DNA of 64,000 nt from Methylibium sp035762065 (GTDB lineage: Bacteria > Pseudomonadota > Gammaproteobacteria > Burkholderiales > Burkholderiaceae_C): contig NZ_DASTPW010000045.1 in NCBI RefSeq assembly GCF_035762065.1, forward strand, positions 1 to 64,000, read 5' to 3'. The notes beneath the pieces were generated by a model. It made no database searches. It was not told the origin of the DNA and saw nothing but the letters and a program-made list of their open reading frames with translations. How positions within the stretch are numbered: the stretch's first letter is position 1; each line of letters begins with the position of its first letter. This document shows positions 36,152 through 45,481 of the stretch, piece after piece. The translations under genes were made by a program, and so were the position numbers.

Positions 36152-38746
36152 TCAAGAAAGCTTGGCGGCGTCCGTCTTTGCGGTCACCGGCGCGGCCTGC
36201 CGCATCAAGGCCTGCAACCGCGCCAGCTCCACCGGCTTCGTCAGGTGGTGGTCGAAGCCCGCATCGATCGCCGAGCTGCGATCGCCCGCCTGTCCGTACC
36301 CCGTGATCGCCACCAGCATCACCGGCTCGGCAGCCTGCTGCCGGCGGATCTCGCGGGCGACTTCGGCGCCGCTGCGGCCCGGCATGTCGAGGTCGAGCAG
36401 CGCGATCTGAGGCCGGAAGTCCGCATAGCGGCGCAGCGCCTCCTGGCCTTCGTAGGCGACCTGCACCTCGTGGCCGTCAATGCTCAGCAGCAGCGCCAGG
36501 CTGTCGGCGGCGTCGCGGTTGTCGTCGGCGACGAGCACGCGGCACGCCGAGCAGGCCGCGGGGATGGCCGCCAGTACGGGCGGCGCCTCGGCGACGGTGG
36601 CGGCCTGCCGCGCCGGCAGCGGCAGACAGGCGGTGAAGGTGCTGCCGCGCCCGAGCCCTTCGCTGTGCGCTTCGAGCCGGCCGCCGTGCAGCTGCATCAG
36701 GTTGCGCGCCAGCGCGAGGCCGATGCCGAGCCCGCCCTGCGGGCCGCCTTCGTTCGCCGGCAGCTGCGTGAACATGCCGAAGACGCGCTCGCAGTCGTCG
36801 GGGCTCAGGCCCTGGCCGTCGTCGCTCACGTCGATCCGCAGCTCGCCGGCTTCCACGCGCGCGGCCAGCTTCACATGCCCGCCCGGCGGGGTGTACTTGG
36901 CCGCGTTGACGAGCAGGTTGCCCAGCACCTGCGCAAGCCGCAGCGGGTCGGCATCGATCAGCACCGGCGCGCCTGGCAGCTCCAGCGCCAGCGCATGCCC
37001 GCGCGCATCCAAGAGCGGGCGCGCGGTCTCGACCGCGGTGTCGACGATGCCCTGCAAGCCGGTGCGCACGCGCCGCAGCGGCAGCGTGCCGCGGCTCACG
37101 CGCGACACGTCGAGCAGGTCGTCGAGCAGCAGTGCCATGTGCCGCTGCTGCCGTTCGATCACCGCGAGCGAGCTGTCGCGCTGCGCCTCGCTCGCGGCCG
37201 GATGGCGCAGCAGGGCGACCGCATGGCGGATCGGCGCGAGCGGGTTGCGCAGCTCGTGCGCGAGCGTCGCGAGGAAGTGGTCCTTGCGGCGGTCGGCGTC
37301 CTGCAGCGCCTCGCGCTCCTGGCGGCGCTGGGTGACGTCGGCGAACCAGACGACCAGCGAATCACCGAGCGGCGAGACGATCACATGCAGCCAGCGCGGC
37401 GAGCCCGGCTTGCTCGAGCGCGTCTCGAACTCGGTGGGCACGCCTTGCTCGCTCACCCGCACGTAGCGCTCGAAGAAGCCGGGTTCGTCCCAGGCATGCG
37501 GCAGCACCTCGCGCACGCGCCGGCCGACCAGCTCTTCGACCGGCCGCGCGATCAACGCAGCCGCCTGCGGATTGGCGTAGGTCCAGGCGAAGTCGATCAA
37601 GCGGCCGTCGGCGTCGCGCACCGGCGCGAGGATGGTGAAGGCCACCGCCGACGATTGCAGCGCGACCTCGAAGCGCCGCTGGGTGTCGCGCGCGAGCGAG
37701 AGCGCGCGGTCGCGCTCGATCAGCGCGGCGGCCTGCACCGCGCACAGGTCGGCGAGGCGGCGCGCGCGCTCGTCGGGCCCGGCCGGCGCGTCGAGCACCA
37801 CCAGCACGCCGAGCCGCTGCGTGCGTTCGCGCGCGACGAGCGGCACCGGCTGCGGCGCCGGCCAGCCGAGCGAGCGCGCCAGCGGCTCCAGCGCGGCCTC
37901 GCCGGCGTCGCCGAGCGCGCGCAGTCGCTGCAGCTCCTGCGCGTCGAGCCCGCGGTGCGCGGCGATGCGCGAGCGGCCGTCGGCCTCGTCCAGCCACAGC
38001 GCGCCGCGGCTCGCGCCGTGGAACGAGCAGGCCGCATCGACGATGACCGCCAGCGCGCCGTCGAGCTCGGGCATCGCGAGCACGCGGCTGCTCAGCGAGT
38101 GCAGGCGGTTGAGGTCGTCGAGCTGCTGCCGCAGCTGCGCCTGCGCCGCCTGCAGCTCGGTGACGAGTTGCTTGCGCGCGGTGATGTCGAGCGTCGCGCC
38201 GCGCGCGGCTTCGAGCCGGCCGTGCTCGTCCAGGTCGAGCCTGATGCGCGACAGCAGCCAGCGCAGCGAGCCGTCGGGCAGCTCGACGCGCAGCTCGCGC
38301 TCGTAGCGCAGCTCGCCGGCGGCGACCTTCTGCTCCAGGGTGCGCCGGCTGTCTTCGACGTGGCCGGCGTCCAGCAGGGCCAGCCAATCCGCCAGCGGCA
38401 TCGAGCCGTCGTCCATGGGCGGCTGGCCGAGGATCTGGCACAGCGCCGGCGACGCATACGCGGTCTCGGCCTGGTAGTTCAGCTCGAAGAGGCCGACGCC
38501 GGTTTCGTCCTGCGCGAGTTTGAGCCTCTGCTCGGCTCGCTCGGCGCGGCCCTGGCGCGAGGACAGCCGCCGCGCCAGCACCACCAGCAGCGCGCCGATG
38601 GCGAGGTCGCCGGCGACGATCGCCAGCACCGCGGCCGGCACCGCGGCGTTGCGCAACAGCAGCCATTGCAAAGCCAGCACGGCCGTGGCCGCGGCCAGCA
38701 GCGGCAGCCAGGGGATCGCGGGCTTGGCGGGTGGCGGCAGCGGCAT
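36152..38746 (-). CDS. Membrane hybrid histidine kinase (PAS-GAF-PAS-HisKA-HATPase-REC)
   Basis: An 864-residue hybrid kinase. Two N-terminal hydrophobic stretches (IPWLPLLAAATAVLALQW and AAVLAIVAGDLAIGALLVVLA) anchor it in the inner membrane. They are followed by a PAS domain, a GAF-like region, another PAS domain (FAWTYANPQAAALI), HisKA with the LAHELRNP phospho-acceptor, HATPase_c (NLLVNAAKY, GLGIGLAL) and a receiver with the LLDLDMPG aspartate. It resembles the hybrid kinase at about 11-13.6 kb in its C-terminal half. It is 348 bases upstream of the KaiC-like operon on the same strand; a link is possible but unproven. Confidence 0.9.
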   Translation of the reverse strand: MPLPPPAKPAIPWLPLLAAATAVLALQWLLLRNAAVPAAVLAIVAGDLAIGALLVVLARRLSSRQGRAERAEQRLKLAQDETGVGLFELNYQAETAYASPALCQILGQPPMDDGSMPLADWLALLDAGHVEDSRRTLEQKVAAGELRYERELRVELPDGSLRWLLSRIRLDLDEHGRLEAARGATLDITARKQLVTELQAAQAQLRQQLDDLNRLHSLSSRVLAMPELDGALAVIVDAACSFHGASRGALWLDEADGRSRIAAHRGLDAQELQRLRALGDAGEAALEPLARSLGWPAPQPVPLVARERTQRLGVLVVLDAPAGPDERARRLADLCAVQAAALIERDRALSLARDTQRRFEVALQSSAVAFTILAPVRDADGRLIDFAWTYANPQAAALIARPVEELVGRRVREVLPHAWDEPGFFERYVRVSEQGVPTEFETRSSKPGSPRWLHVIVSPLGDSLVVWFADVTQRRQEREALQDADRRKDHFLATLAHELRNPLAPIRHAVALLRHPAASEAQRDSSLAVIERQQRHMALLLDDLLDVSRVSRGTLPLRRVRTGLQGIVDTAVETARPLLDARGHALALELPGAPVLIDADPLRLAQVLGNLLVNAAKYTPPGGHVKLAARVEAGELRIDVSDDGQGLSPDDCERVFGMFTQLPANEGGPQGGLGIGLALARNLMQLHGGRLEAHSEGLGRGSTFTACLPLPARQAATVAEAPPVLAAIPAACSACRVLVADDNRDAADSLALLLSIDGHEVQVAYEGQEALRRYADFRPQIALLDLDMPGRSGAEVAREIRRQQAAEPVMLVAITGYGQAGDRSSAIDAGFDHHLTKPVELARLQALMRQAAPVTAKTDAAKLS

Positions 38747-38801
38747 GTCGGGCGCTCGGGGACTACAACCGGCGGTTGGTGAAGGCGCGTTCGGTGCGGC
38801 T

Positions 38802-40187
38802 TCAGCCCGCGCTGCCGGGGCGAGCGGGAGCCGTCGGATTCAGCTCGGCATCGCAGCGCGCGTAGGGCCGCAGGCCGCTGGCGAGCATCCACAGGCCCAG
38901 CAGCACGGCCGGGGCCGCGGCCATTGCAATCGCCATGCCGAGCCCGGCTTCGCGCGGCAGGACGCGGTCGGCCAGCAGCGCGACGGCCGTCGGCCCGAGC
39001 CCGATGCCGAGCAGCCCCGACATCAGCAGGTAGCAGGCGAAAGCCTGGCCGCGCAGACGGTTCGGGAACACGGCCTGGATCGACGTCGGCACCGCGGACT
39101 GCGCCAGCGAGATGCCGAACACCATCACCGCGATCAAGCCGAAGCCGAGCGCCGCCGACGGCAACACCGGCCACAGCAGCGCAGGCGCCGACGCGACGGC
39201 CATGCCCAGCAGCGCGACGCGCAGCCGCGCGGCCGGCCGCGCGCCGGCCAGCCAGCGGTCGCTCCACGCGCCGCCGCACAGCATGCCGGCCGCGCCGGCC
39301 AACGCGACCAGCACGCCCAGCACGACGCCCGAGCGCGACGGCGCGATGCCGTGGCTGCGCTCGAACAGCGCCGGCGCCCAGCCGAGCGCCGCATAGCCGA
39401 GGTAGGACAGCACCGAGGGAAACGCGAGCAGCCTTGCGAAGCAGCCGGGGTGCCGGCGCAGGTGCGCGAAGAAGTCCGCGAGCGACGAGGCGTCGGCCGG
39501 CGCGACCACCGCGGTGTCGTGCTGCCGCGCGGGTTCGCGCACCGCCAGCATCAGCAGCAGGGCCAGCGGCAACCCCGGCGCCGCGGCGGCGAGGAAGGCG
39601 ACGCGCCACGCGGCGAGGTCGCCGAAGCCGGCGACGTGCAGGCCCTCGGCCGGAATCGCCGCGAGCAGCCAGCCACCCAGCAGCAGCGAGGCCCCGGAGC
39701 CGATCGCCAGCGACACGCCGTAGATCGCCAGCGCCCGGCCGCGCTGGTACGAAGGCACGAGGTCGGCGATCAGCGAATAGGCGGCCGGCGCCAGCACCGC
39801 CTCGCCGATGCCCACTCCCACGCGCGCGAGCAGCAGCTCCTCGTAGCTGCGGCCGAAGGCGAACAGCGCGGTCGCGGCGCTCCAGAACAGCAGGCCGGCG
39901 AGGATCAGCAGCTTGCGGCTGCTGCGATCCACCCAGCGGCCGAGCGGCAGGCCTGCAAGGGTGAACGACAACGCGAAGGCGTAGCCCTGCAGCAGGCTGA
40001 AGGCCGTGTCGGACAGCCCGAACTCGGCGCGCAGCGGCCGCACGAGCAAGGCGGGCAGTTGCCGGTCGAGCTGCGCCATCAGCGTGACGGCGAACAGCAC
40101 GCCGATCACGACGCCGGCGGTGCCCAGCGAGGGGTAGCCGGCAGCGCGCGGCGGAACGCCAGCTGTCCGGGCGTCGGTCGTGTTCAT
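38802..40187 (-). CDS. MFS transporter (spinster-like)
   Basis: A 461-residue major facilitator protein with about twelve helices and the signature GRWVDRSSRKLLIL between helices 2 and 3. The segments LMAQLDRQLPALLVRPL and YSLIADLVPSYQRGRALAIYG recall sphingolipid/sugar-type (spinster) transporters. The substrate is unknown. It is transcribed away from dusA, with 127 bases between the two starts; no ribosome-binding site of the strong type precedes the ATG. Confidence 0.83.
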   Translation of the reverse strand: MNTTDARTAGVPPRAAGYPSLGTAGVVIGVLFAVTLMAQLDRQLPALLVRPLRAEFGLSDTAFSLLQGYAFALSFTLAGLPLGRWVDRSSRKLLILAGLLFWSAATALFAFGRSYEELLLARVGVGIGEAVLAPAAYSLIADLVPSYQRGRALAIYGVSLAIGSGASLLLGGWLLAAIPAEGLHVAGFGDLAAWRVAFLAAAAPGLPLALLLMLAVREPARQHDTAVVAPADASSLADFFAHLRRHPGCFARLLAFPSVLSYLGYAALGWAPALFERSHGIAPSRSGVVLGVLVALAGAAGMLCGGAWSDRWLAGARPAARLRVALLGMAVASAPALLWPVLPSAALGFGLIAVMVFGISLAQSAVPTSIQAVFPNRLRGQAFACYLLMSGLLGIGLGPTAVALLADRVLPREAGLGMAIAMAAAPAVLLGLWMLASGLRPYARCDAELNPTAPARPGSAG

Positions 40188-40314
40188 CGTCGAGGGCAGG
40201 GCGCGGGGGAGGGCAGGGCGCGGGGAAGAGACGCCGGAAAAAGAGCGCGTGTTTACCATCGCCACGGCCTTATCGAGCCGAGCCATCCGGTGCGCTGCAC
40301 CAGCAGGACACCCC

Positions 40315-41313
40315 GTGCAAGCCGATCCCCACCGAACCCCCTGGCGCCTGAGCGTCGCCCCGATGATGGATTGGACTGACCGGCACTGTCGGTTCTTCCA
40401 CCGCCTCATCACGCGCCGCACGCGGCTCTACACCGAGATGGTCACGACCGGCGCGTTGATCCACGGCGATCGATCGCGCCATCTCGACTTCGACGCCGCC
40501 GAGCACCCGCTCGCGCTGCAGCTCGGCGGCAGCGAGCCGGAGGACCTGGCCGCGTGCGCGAAGCTGGCCGCGGACTGGGGCTACGACGAGGTCAACCTGA
40601 ACTGCGGCTGCCCGAGCGAGCGGGTGCAACGCGGCGCCTTCGGTGCCTGCCTGATGGCCGAGCCGCAGCTGGTGGCCCGCGGCGTGAAGGCGATGCGCGA
40701 CGCGGTCGGCATCCCGGTGACGGTGAAGCACCGCATCGGCATCGACACGAACGACGACTACGGCTTCGTGCGCGACTTCGTCGGCACCGTGGCCGAGGCG
40801 GGCTGCGAGGTGTTCGTCGTGCATGCGCGCAGCGCCTGGCTGCAGGGCCTGAGCCCGAAGGAGAACCGCGAGATCCCGCCGCTGCGCTACGGCCACGCGC
40901 ACCGGTTGAAGGCCGACTTCCCGGCGCTGACCATCGTCGTCAACGGCGGCTTGCGCGCGGAGGCCGAGATCGCGCTTCAGCTCGCGCAGGTCGACGGCGT
41001 GATGGTCGGCCGCGAGGCCTACCACGCGCCGTGGTCGATGGCGGGCTGGGACGCGCGCTTCTTCGGCGACGCGGCCGGTGCCGTGGAGCGCGAGGCCGTC
41101 GAGGCCGCGATGCTTCGCTACATGGAACGCGAGGGCGTGCGCGGCGTGCCGTGGTCGCACATCGCGCGCCACATGCTGGGGCTGTGGAACGGCACGCCGG
41201 GCGCGCGGCGCTGGCGGCAGCTGTGGTCGGACCATCGCCTGAAGGGCGAGCGGCCGGCGCGCGTCGCGCAGCTCGCGACCGAGGCGCGGCTCGGCGCCTG
41301 CGTCGAAGCCTGA
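40315..41313 (+). CDS. dusA: tRNA-dihydrouridine(20/20a) synthase DusA
   Basis: DusA is an FMN enzyme that reduces uridines 20 and 20a in the tRNA D-loop. Diagnostic parts are VAPMMDWTDRHCRFFHRL near the N-terminus, EMVTTGALIHGD, the catalytic Cys99 in NLNCGCPSERVQ, VKHRIGID and GREAYHAPW. The frame is open further upstream, but the GTG at 40315 gives the usual N-terminus (QADPHRTPWRLSVAPM) and a 332-residue length normal for DusA; CAGGA lies upstream. It is a housekeeping gene that ends 12 bases before a small membrane-protein gene. Confidence 0.93.
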   Translation: MQADPHRTPWRLSVAPMMDWTDRHCRFFHRLITRRTRLYTEMVTTGALIHGDRSRHLDFDAAEHPLALQLGGSEPEDLAACAKLAADWGYDEVNLNCGCPSERVQRGAFGACLMAEPQLVARGVKAMRDAVGIPVTVKHRIGIDTNDDYGFVRDFVGTVAEAGCEVFVVHARSAWLQGLSPKENREIPPLRYGHAHRLKADFPALTIVVNGGLRAEAEIALQLAQVDGVMVGREAYHAPWSMAGWDARFFGDAAGAVEREAVEAAMLRYMEREGVRGVPWSHIARHMLGLWNGTPGARRWRQLWSDHRLKGERPARVAQLATEARLGACVEA

Positions 41314-41325
41314 AGGCGCTGCGCG

Positions 41326-41688
41326 ATGGGCTCGCTGATCCCGTCGCCCTTCGTGCCGGCCTTGCCTTTCGCGGCGCTCGTGCCGGTGCTGCTGCTGCTG
41401 TTCGTGCCGCCGCTGGCGATCGCGCTGGCGGTGCAGACGCTGTGCTTCGCGCTCGGCTGGCGGCGGCTGCGCGGGCGTTGGGGTGCGGCGCTGTTCAGCT
41501 ATCCGCTGACGGTGCTGGCCTGCCTGGCGCTGTCGTCGCCGTTGATCGTCTGGGGCCCGCGCCTGCTGCTCGCGCGCGAGCTGCCGATCGCGGGGCGGAT
41601 GCTGCCGGTGTTGCCGGCGGCTTTCGTCGCGGCAGCGGTGGTGGTGCCGCTGGTCGTGGCCTGGGTGCTGCGGCGTCCGCGGCCCTGA
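41326..41688 (+). CDS. Small hydrophobic membrane protein, unknown
   Basis: A 120-residue protein with about three predicted transmembrane helices: LPFAALVPVLLLLFVPPLAIALAV, LFSYPLTVLACLALSSPLIVW and LPVLPAAFVAAAVVVPLVVAW, separated by Arg-rich loops. No family is recognised. It begins 12 bases after the dusA stop and may be co-transcribed with it. It converges on the minus-strand DMT transporter gene, leaving 21 bases between them. A real gene is likely because the membrane pattern is clear and codon use matches the surroundings. Confidence 0.68.
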   Translation: MGSLIPSPFVPALPFAALVPVLLLLFVPPLAIALAVQTLCFALGWRRLRGRWGAALFSYPLTVLACLALSSPLIVWGPRLLLARELPIAGRMLPVLPAAFVAAAVVVPLVVAWVLRRPRP

Positions 41689-41709
41689 CTGCGCCGGCGC
41701 GGCCCGCGG

Positions 41710-42603
41710 CTAGCGGCGCCGCACGCCGGTCGCGAGCACCACGCCCAGCAGCGCCAGAGCGAAGGCGGCCGCCTGCACCGCGCCGAGCCGCTCGCCGAGC
41801 AGGCCGACGCCGACCGCCGCCGCGCTGATCGGCAGCCACACGGTGTAGACGCCGGCCGACGAGGCCGGCACCTGCCGCAGCCCCGTCATCCACAGCCACA
41901 CCGTCCAGATGCTCGCGGCGAGCGCATAGAACACGAGCAGCAGCCACATCGAAGGCGCGACCGTCTGGAACTCGAAGCTCGCGGCCTGCCATGCGCCGAG
42001 CGGCGTCACCAGCGCGAGGCCCCAGAGGTTGACGATCGCGCTGATGCGCTTCGGGCTCACGCTCGCGGTCAGCTTCTTGCCGATGACGACGTAGACCGCC
42101 TCGCACACCAGCGCACCGAGCAGCAGCACCGGTCCGAGCCAGGAGCTCGACGCCCCCTGCGCCTCGCGCGCCACCGAGGCCGACGCGAGCGCGATGCCGC
42201 CGACCGCGCACGCCACGCCGGCCAGCACCCGCGGTGCGGGCCGCTCGCGCAGCAGCCACCACGACAGCAGCGCCACCACCGCCGGCAGCGCCGCGAGCAC
42301 CACGCCGGCCGCCAGCGCCGAGCTGTGACGCACGCCGTACAGCATGCAGATCGAGAACAGGAAGTTGCCGAAGAAGGACTCGAGGAACAGCAGCCGCCGG
42401 TCGCGCGGCGTGAGCGGCGCCTCGTGCGCGCCCTGCTTCAGCCAGTGCGCCATCGCCACCGCGGCGATGCCGAAGCGCAGCCACGCGAGCAGGAAGACCG
42501 GCAGCACCGCGACCAGCAGCTTCGACAGCCCGACATAGCTGCCGACCAGCGCCATGCTCGCCGCGAGGCAGGCATAGGCCCACCACGGCGCGCGCTGCTC
42601 CAT
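41710..42603 (-). CDS. EamA-family (DMT superfamily) transporter
   Basis: A 297-residue membrane protein with ten predicted helices in two EamA repeats, starting MEQRAPWWAYACLAASMALVG. Substrates of this group include amino acids and sugar derivatives; none can be assigned. Its ATG overlaps the galE stop by one base (TGATG), so it is translated with galE, which is an unusual partner for a DMT exporter. It is not closely similar to the DMT protein near 5.2 kb apart from the general fold. Confidence 0.83.
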   Translation of the reverse strand: MEQRAPWWAYACLAASMALVGSYVGLSKLLVAVLPVFLLAWLRFGIAAVAMAHWLKQGAHEAPLTPRDRRLLFLESFFGNFLFSICMLYGVRHSSALAAGVVLAALPAVVALLSWWLLRERPAPRVLAGVACAVGGIALASASVAREAQGASSSWLGPVLLLGALVCEAVYVVIGKKLTASVSPKRISAIVNLWGLALVTPLGAWQAASFEFQTVAPSMWLLLVFYALAASIWTVWLWMTGLRQVPASSAGVYTVWLPISAAAVGVGLLGERLGAVQAAAFALALLGVVLATGVRRR

Positions 42604-43622
42604 CAATCGGCGAGCGTCGCGCGGTAGGACTGCCAGCGCCAGGCGTCGGCGCACATCTGCTCGACGCTGCGCTTCGTCTGCCAGCCGAGCAGCTGCCTCG
42701 CCAGCGAAGGGTCGGCCCAGTAGGCCGCCACGTCGCCGGCGCGCCGGCCGACGATGCGGTGGGGCACCGGCTTGCCGCTCGCGTCCGAGAAGGCCTTGAC
42801 CAGCTGGAGCACCGACACCGGCCGCCCGCTGCCGAGGTTCACCGTCAGCAGGCCGGGCGCGCCGTCTTCGAGCCGGTCGAGGTACGCGAGCGCGGCGACG
42901 TGGCCTTCGGCGAGGTCCATCACGTGGATGTAGTCGCGCATGCCGGTGCCGTCGACCGTCGGGTAGTCGCCTCCGAAGACCTGCAGCTCGGGCCGGATGC
43001 CGACGGCGACCTGCGCGACGTAGGGCATCAGGTTGTTCGGGATGCCCGAAGGGTCCTCGCCGATCAGGCCGCTCTCGTGCGCGCCGACCGGGTTGAAGTA
43101 GCGCAGCCGCGCGCAGCGCCAGCGGGGGTCGGCGGTGCAGAGGTCGGCCAGCATCTGCTCGACCATCGCCTTGCTCCAGCCGTAGGGGCTCTCGGGATGC
43201 CAGGGCGCGTCTTCGGGGATCGGCGAGGTTTCCGGGTCGCCGTAGACGGTGGCCGACGACGAGAACACCAGCTTGCGCACGCCGGCGCGCTCCATCGCCT
43301 CGATCAGCTTGACCGTGCCGGCGACGTTGTTCTCGTAGTAGGCGAGCGGCTTCGCGACACTTTCGCCGACGGCCTTCAGCGCCGCGAAGTGGACGGCGGC
43401 CTCGATGCGGTGCGCGGCGAACACGCGGTCCATCAGCGCCGCGTCGCGGATGTCGCCTTCGACAAACGCGGGCGGCTTGCCGACGATCCGCGCCAGCCGG
43501 TCGAGCACCGAGCGCTGGCTGTTGCCGAGGTTGTCGACGATCAGGAAATCGCGGCCCGCCGCCGCGAGCGCCGCCGCAGTGTGCGAGCCGATGAAGCCGG
43601 TGCCGCCGGTGATGAGGATCAT
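42603..43622 (-). CDS. galE: UDP-glucose 4-epimerase
   Basis: GalE interconverts UDP-glucose and UDP-galactose, feeding cell-surface sugar synthesis. The 339-residue length is typical. The NAD motif GGTGFIGSH starts at residue 6; the active site is Ser in FSSSATVYG and the YGWSK tyrosine/lysine pair; VNLGSGRPVSVLQLV is a C-terminal family signature. The chosen ATG gives MILITGGTGFIGS. The gene is divergent from an HExxH-protein gene, with a 9-bp inverted repeat in the region between. Confidence 0.93.
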   Translation of the reverse strand: MILITGGTGFIGSHTAAALAAAGRDFLIVDNLGNSQRSVLDRLARIVGKPPAFVEGDIRDAALMDRVFAAHRIEAAVHFAALKAVGESVAKPLAYYENNVAGTVKLIEAMERAGVRKLVFSSSATVYGDPETSPIPEDAPWHPESPYGWSKAMVEQMLADLCTADPRWRCARLRYFNPVGAHESGLIGEDPSGIPNNLMPYVAQVAVGIRPELQVFGGDYPTVDGTGMRDYIHVMDLAEGHVAALAYLDRLEDGAPGLLTVNLGSGRPVSVLQLVKAFSDASGKPVPHRIVGRRAGDVAAYWADPSLARQLLGWQTKRSVEQMCADAWRWQSYRATLAD

Positions 43623-43688
43623 GAGGTGGTTGCTTTGCTCTGAAGCGAAGAGGTGAAGAAGGGCGGCGCAGGACGCCCAAGGCGCGCG

Positions 43689-43723
43689 CATGGCCGGCAA
43701 ATTGTGCCAACCGCCCGGCCATG
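43689..43723. promoter_or_regulatory. 9-bp inverted repeat between galE and the HExxH gene
   Basis: CATGGCCGG at 43689-43697 and CCGGCCATG at 43715-43723 are exact inverted copies separated by 17 bases that are less GC-rich (CAAATTGTGCC). It lies 67 bases upstream of the galE start in the divergent region and could be an operator or a hairpin. Confidence 0.5.
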
Positions 43724-43843
43724 GCATTCGACGGTCCGCGAGCCGCCGACCGTCTTCGCCCGGCCGGCCTTGGGTTCGCACCAAGGCGCTGGCAAGAGCG
43801 AGCCCCGGGTCACCATCAATGCTCGTTTCTCGGTGGCTCGGCC

Positions 43844-45481
43844 ATGCCCAGTTCGATCTCGCCCCTTTCCCAATCTCGTCTGGCGGCCTCTTCGGACGCC
43901 TCGGCCGATTCGCCGCCGCCGGCGCCCAAGCCATCGGCCCGGTCCCAACGGTCGGAGCATCCCGCGTTGAAGCGCCGCCTGCCGAAGCCGGCCGGTCATG
44001 ACGAAGCGCCGGACGGCGACGCTCGACGTCTCGCATTGCCGCGTGCTCTCAAGGGCCTGACGATCGCGGCCGGCCTCGTCACGGCTTCGCTTTCCGCCAG
44101 CCGCGCGATGGGCAGTTCGGCGGTTCCCTTCGGCGCCGACGCCGCGGCTTTGCCGGACCTCAACGGCGCCTTCGTGCCGGACCACGGCGCGAGCGGATCG
44201 GTGCAAGGAGGGCCCTCGGATTCCTTGCTCGCAACCCCGTCCTGGGCATCGGGCAAGGTCGGAAGCCCGAAGGTGCTGGTCGCTGTCGAGGCCTCATCGA
44301 CCCTCGACGAGCGGCAACTGGAAGCGAGCCACATCGTCTTCGGAGCGGTCCGATCCAAGCTGGACCGGTTGATGACCCATTTGCCCCCGCGAAAGCGTCA
44401 ACCAATGGTCGCCGCATTGACCCGTGGCGACGCGTCGACGATTTATGCGGACTCGACGAGCTATGCAAGCCTGGCCCGGCAGGCCAAGCAGGTCGAAGGC
44501 GATCCTGGCAAGTCGGCGATTTTTTTCGACCGCTCGAACCATCGGGTGGTGATCGACGCCAGCCGTTTCTTCGATCCCAGCGGCGAGCGGATCAGCGAAA
44601 AGGGCTGGCGTGGCCTGACCAGCCTTCTGGCGCAGCCCCGGTTGACCAGCATCGCTGAAGCGACCAACACCTTGCTTCGCGTCGAAGGCAAGCACCCGCC
44701 GCAAATCGCCCGTGAGTTTCAGAACGCTGCGGCCGGCGTGGTGCGTCATCTGCTCGATCCTGAAGCTGCGAAGCTCAGCAAGACATCCAGCGAGATGATC
44801 CGGCAGGTCGGTGCCGACGTCATTGCGCACGCCTTCCTTGCCGGCTCCGACAAGAGCATCCGCAAGACTGCGCTGGCATTCTCCGCGGTGAAATACGCCG
44901 AAAAGATCGAGAAGACCCTGGGCAAATACCTGCCCGACGGGCCCGCCGGCTTCAAGAGCATCAAAGAATTCGTCTATTCGTCACGAGCGGAATTCAAACC
45001 AACGGGACATGACGTGGACGGCAAGTATGACCTGCTGCGCCGGCAGCTCTGGGTGAACACCGAGCAACCTAGAGCCGATGAATCGCTTCTGCACGAACTT
45101 CTCCATTCGTATGAATCGAGAACCTCGATGATGTTGATTCACGACGAACTTTCGGAAGCCGCGCGGCATTTGCCGCATCTGCGCGATTTCGATGTGCCGA
45201 CACTTTTCAGCGAGGGCTTCACCGTCGTGATGGGTGATCGCATCGCCAAGACGAAGGCGGTGTACACCGATGACTATGACGAGTACGGACGCATCTTCGC
45301 GAAGCATCTCGAAAAGCATGGTGACGACAAGATGTTGACCTTCATGCTCAATCCGCACGCCCTCCTCGACCCCGACGCCCCTGCGGATTACCTCCAAAAA
45401 GGCATTGCGGTCGAACTCGACGAGGTGATCGCAGCAATGAAGTCGGATCGCGACGCGCCGACGCGCCATACCGAGCTTTGA
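43844..45481 (+). CDS. HExxH putative zinc metalloprotease, effector-like
   Basis: A 545-residue protein I cannot place in a known family with certainty. The N-terminal 50 residues are Ser/Pro/Ala rich (MPSSISPLSQSRLAASSDAS), like many type III secreted effectors. A hydrophobic stretch follows (GLTIAAGLVTASLSA, about 70-90). The C-terminal third holds HELLH (His417, Glu418, His421) and a possible third zinc ligand Glu457 (FSEGF). HELLH-type M91 effectors (NleD, HopH1) are one comparison. The coding sequence from about 44.6 to 45.5 kb is visibly less GC-rich than its neighbours, suggesting transfer. No secretion-system genes are nearby. Confidence 0.7.
   Translation: MPSSISPLSQSRLAASSDASADSPPPAPKPSARSQRSEHPALKRRLPKPAGHDEAPDGDARRLALPRALKGLTIAAGLVTASLSASRAMGSSAVPFGADAAALPDLNGAFVPDHGASGSVQGGPSDSLLATPSWASGKVGSPKVLVAVEASSTLDERQLEASHIVFGAVRSKLDRLMTHLPPRKRQPMVAALTRGDASTIYADSTSYASLARQAKQVEGDPGKSAIFFDRSNHRVVIDASRFFDPSGERISEKGWRGLTSLLAQPRLTSIAEATNTLLRVEGKHPPQIAREFQNAAAGVVRHLLDPEAAKLSKTSSEMIRQVGADVIAHAFLAGSDKSIRKTALAFSAVKYAEKIEKTLGKYLPDGPAGFKSIKEFVYSSRAEFKPTGHDVDGKYDLLRRQLWVNTEQPRADESLLHELLHSYESRTSMMLIHDELSEAARHLPHLRDFDVPTLFSEGFTVVMGDRIAKTKAVYTDDYDEYGRIFAKHLEKHGDDKMLTFMLNPHALLDPDAPADYLQKGIAVELDEVIAAMKSDRDAPTRHTEL

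Noticed and set aside
35579..38782. Plus-strand open frame of more than 1000 codons over the hybrid kinase
   Set aside because: It is the complement of a clear PAS-kinase-REC gene; the product is Arg/Ala/Gln-rich with no domains.
43844..45481. Firm assignment as a type III effector
   Set aside because: There is no secretion-system gene, chaperone or regulatory box in the window; only general features support it.
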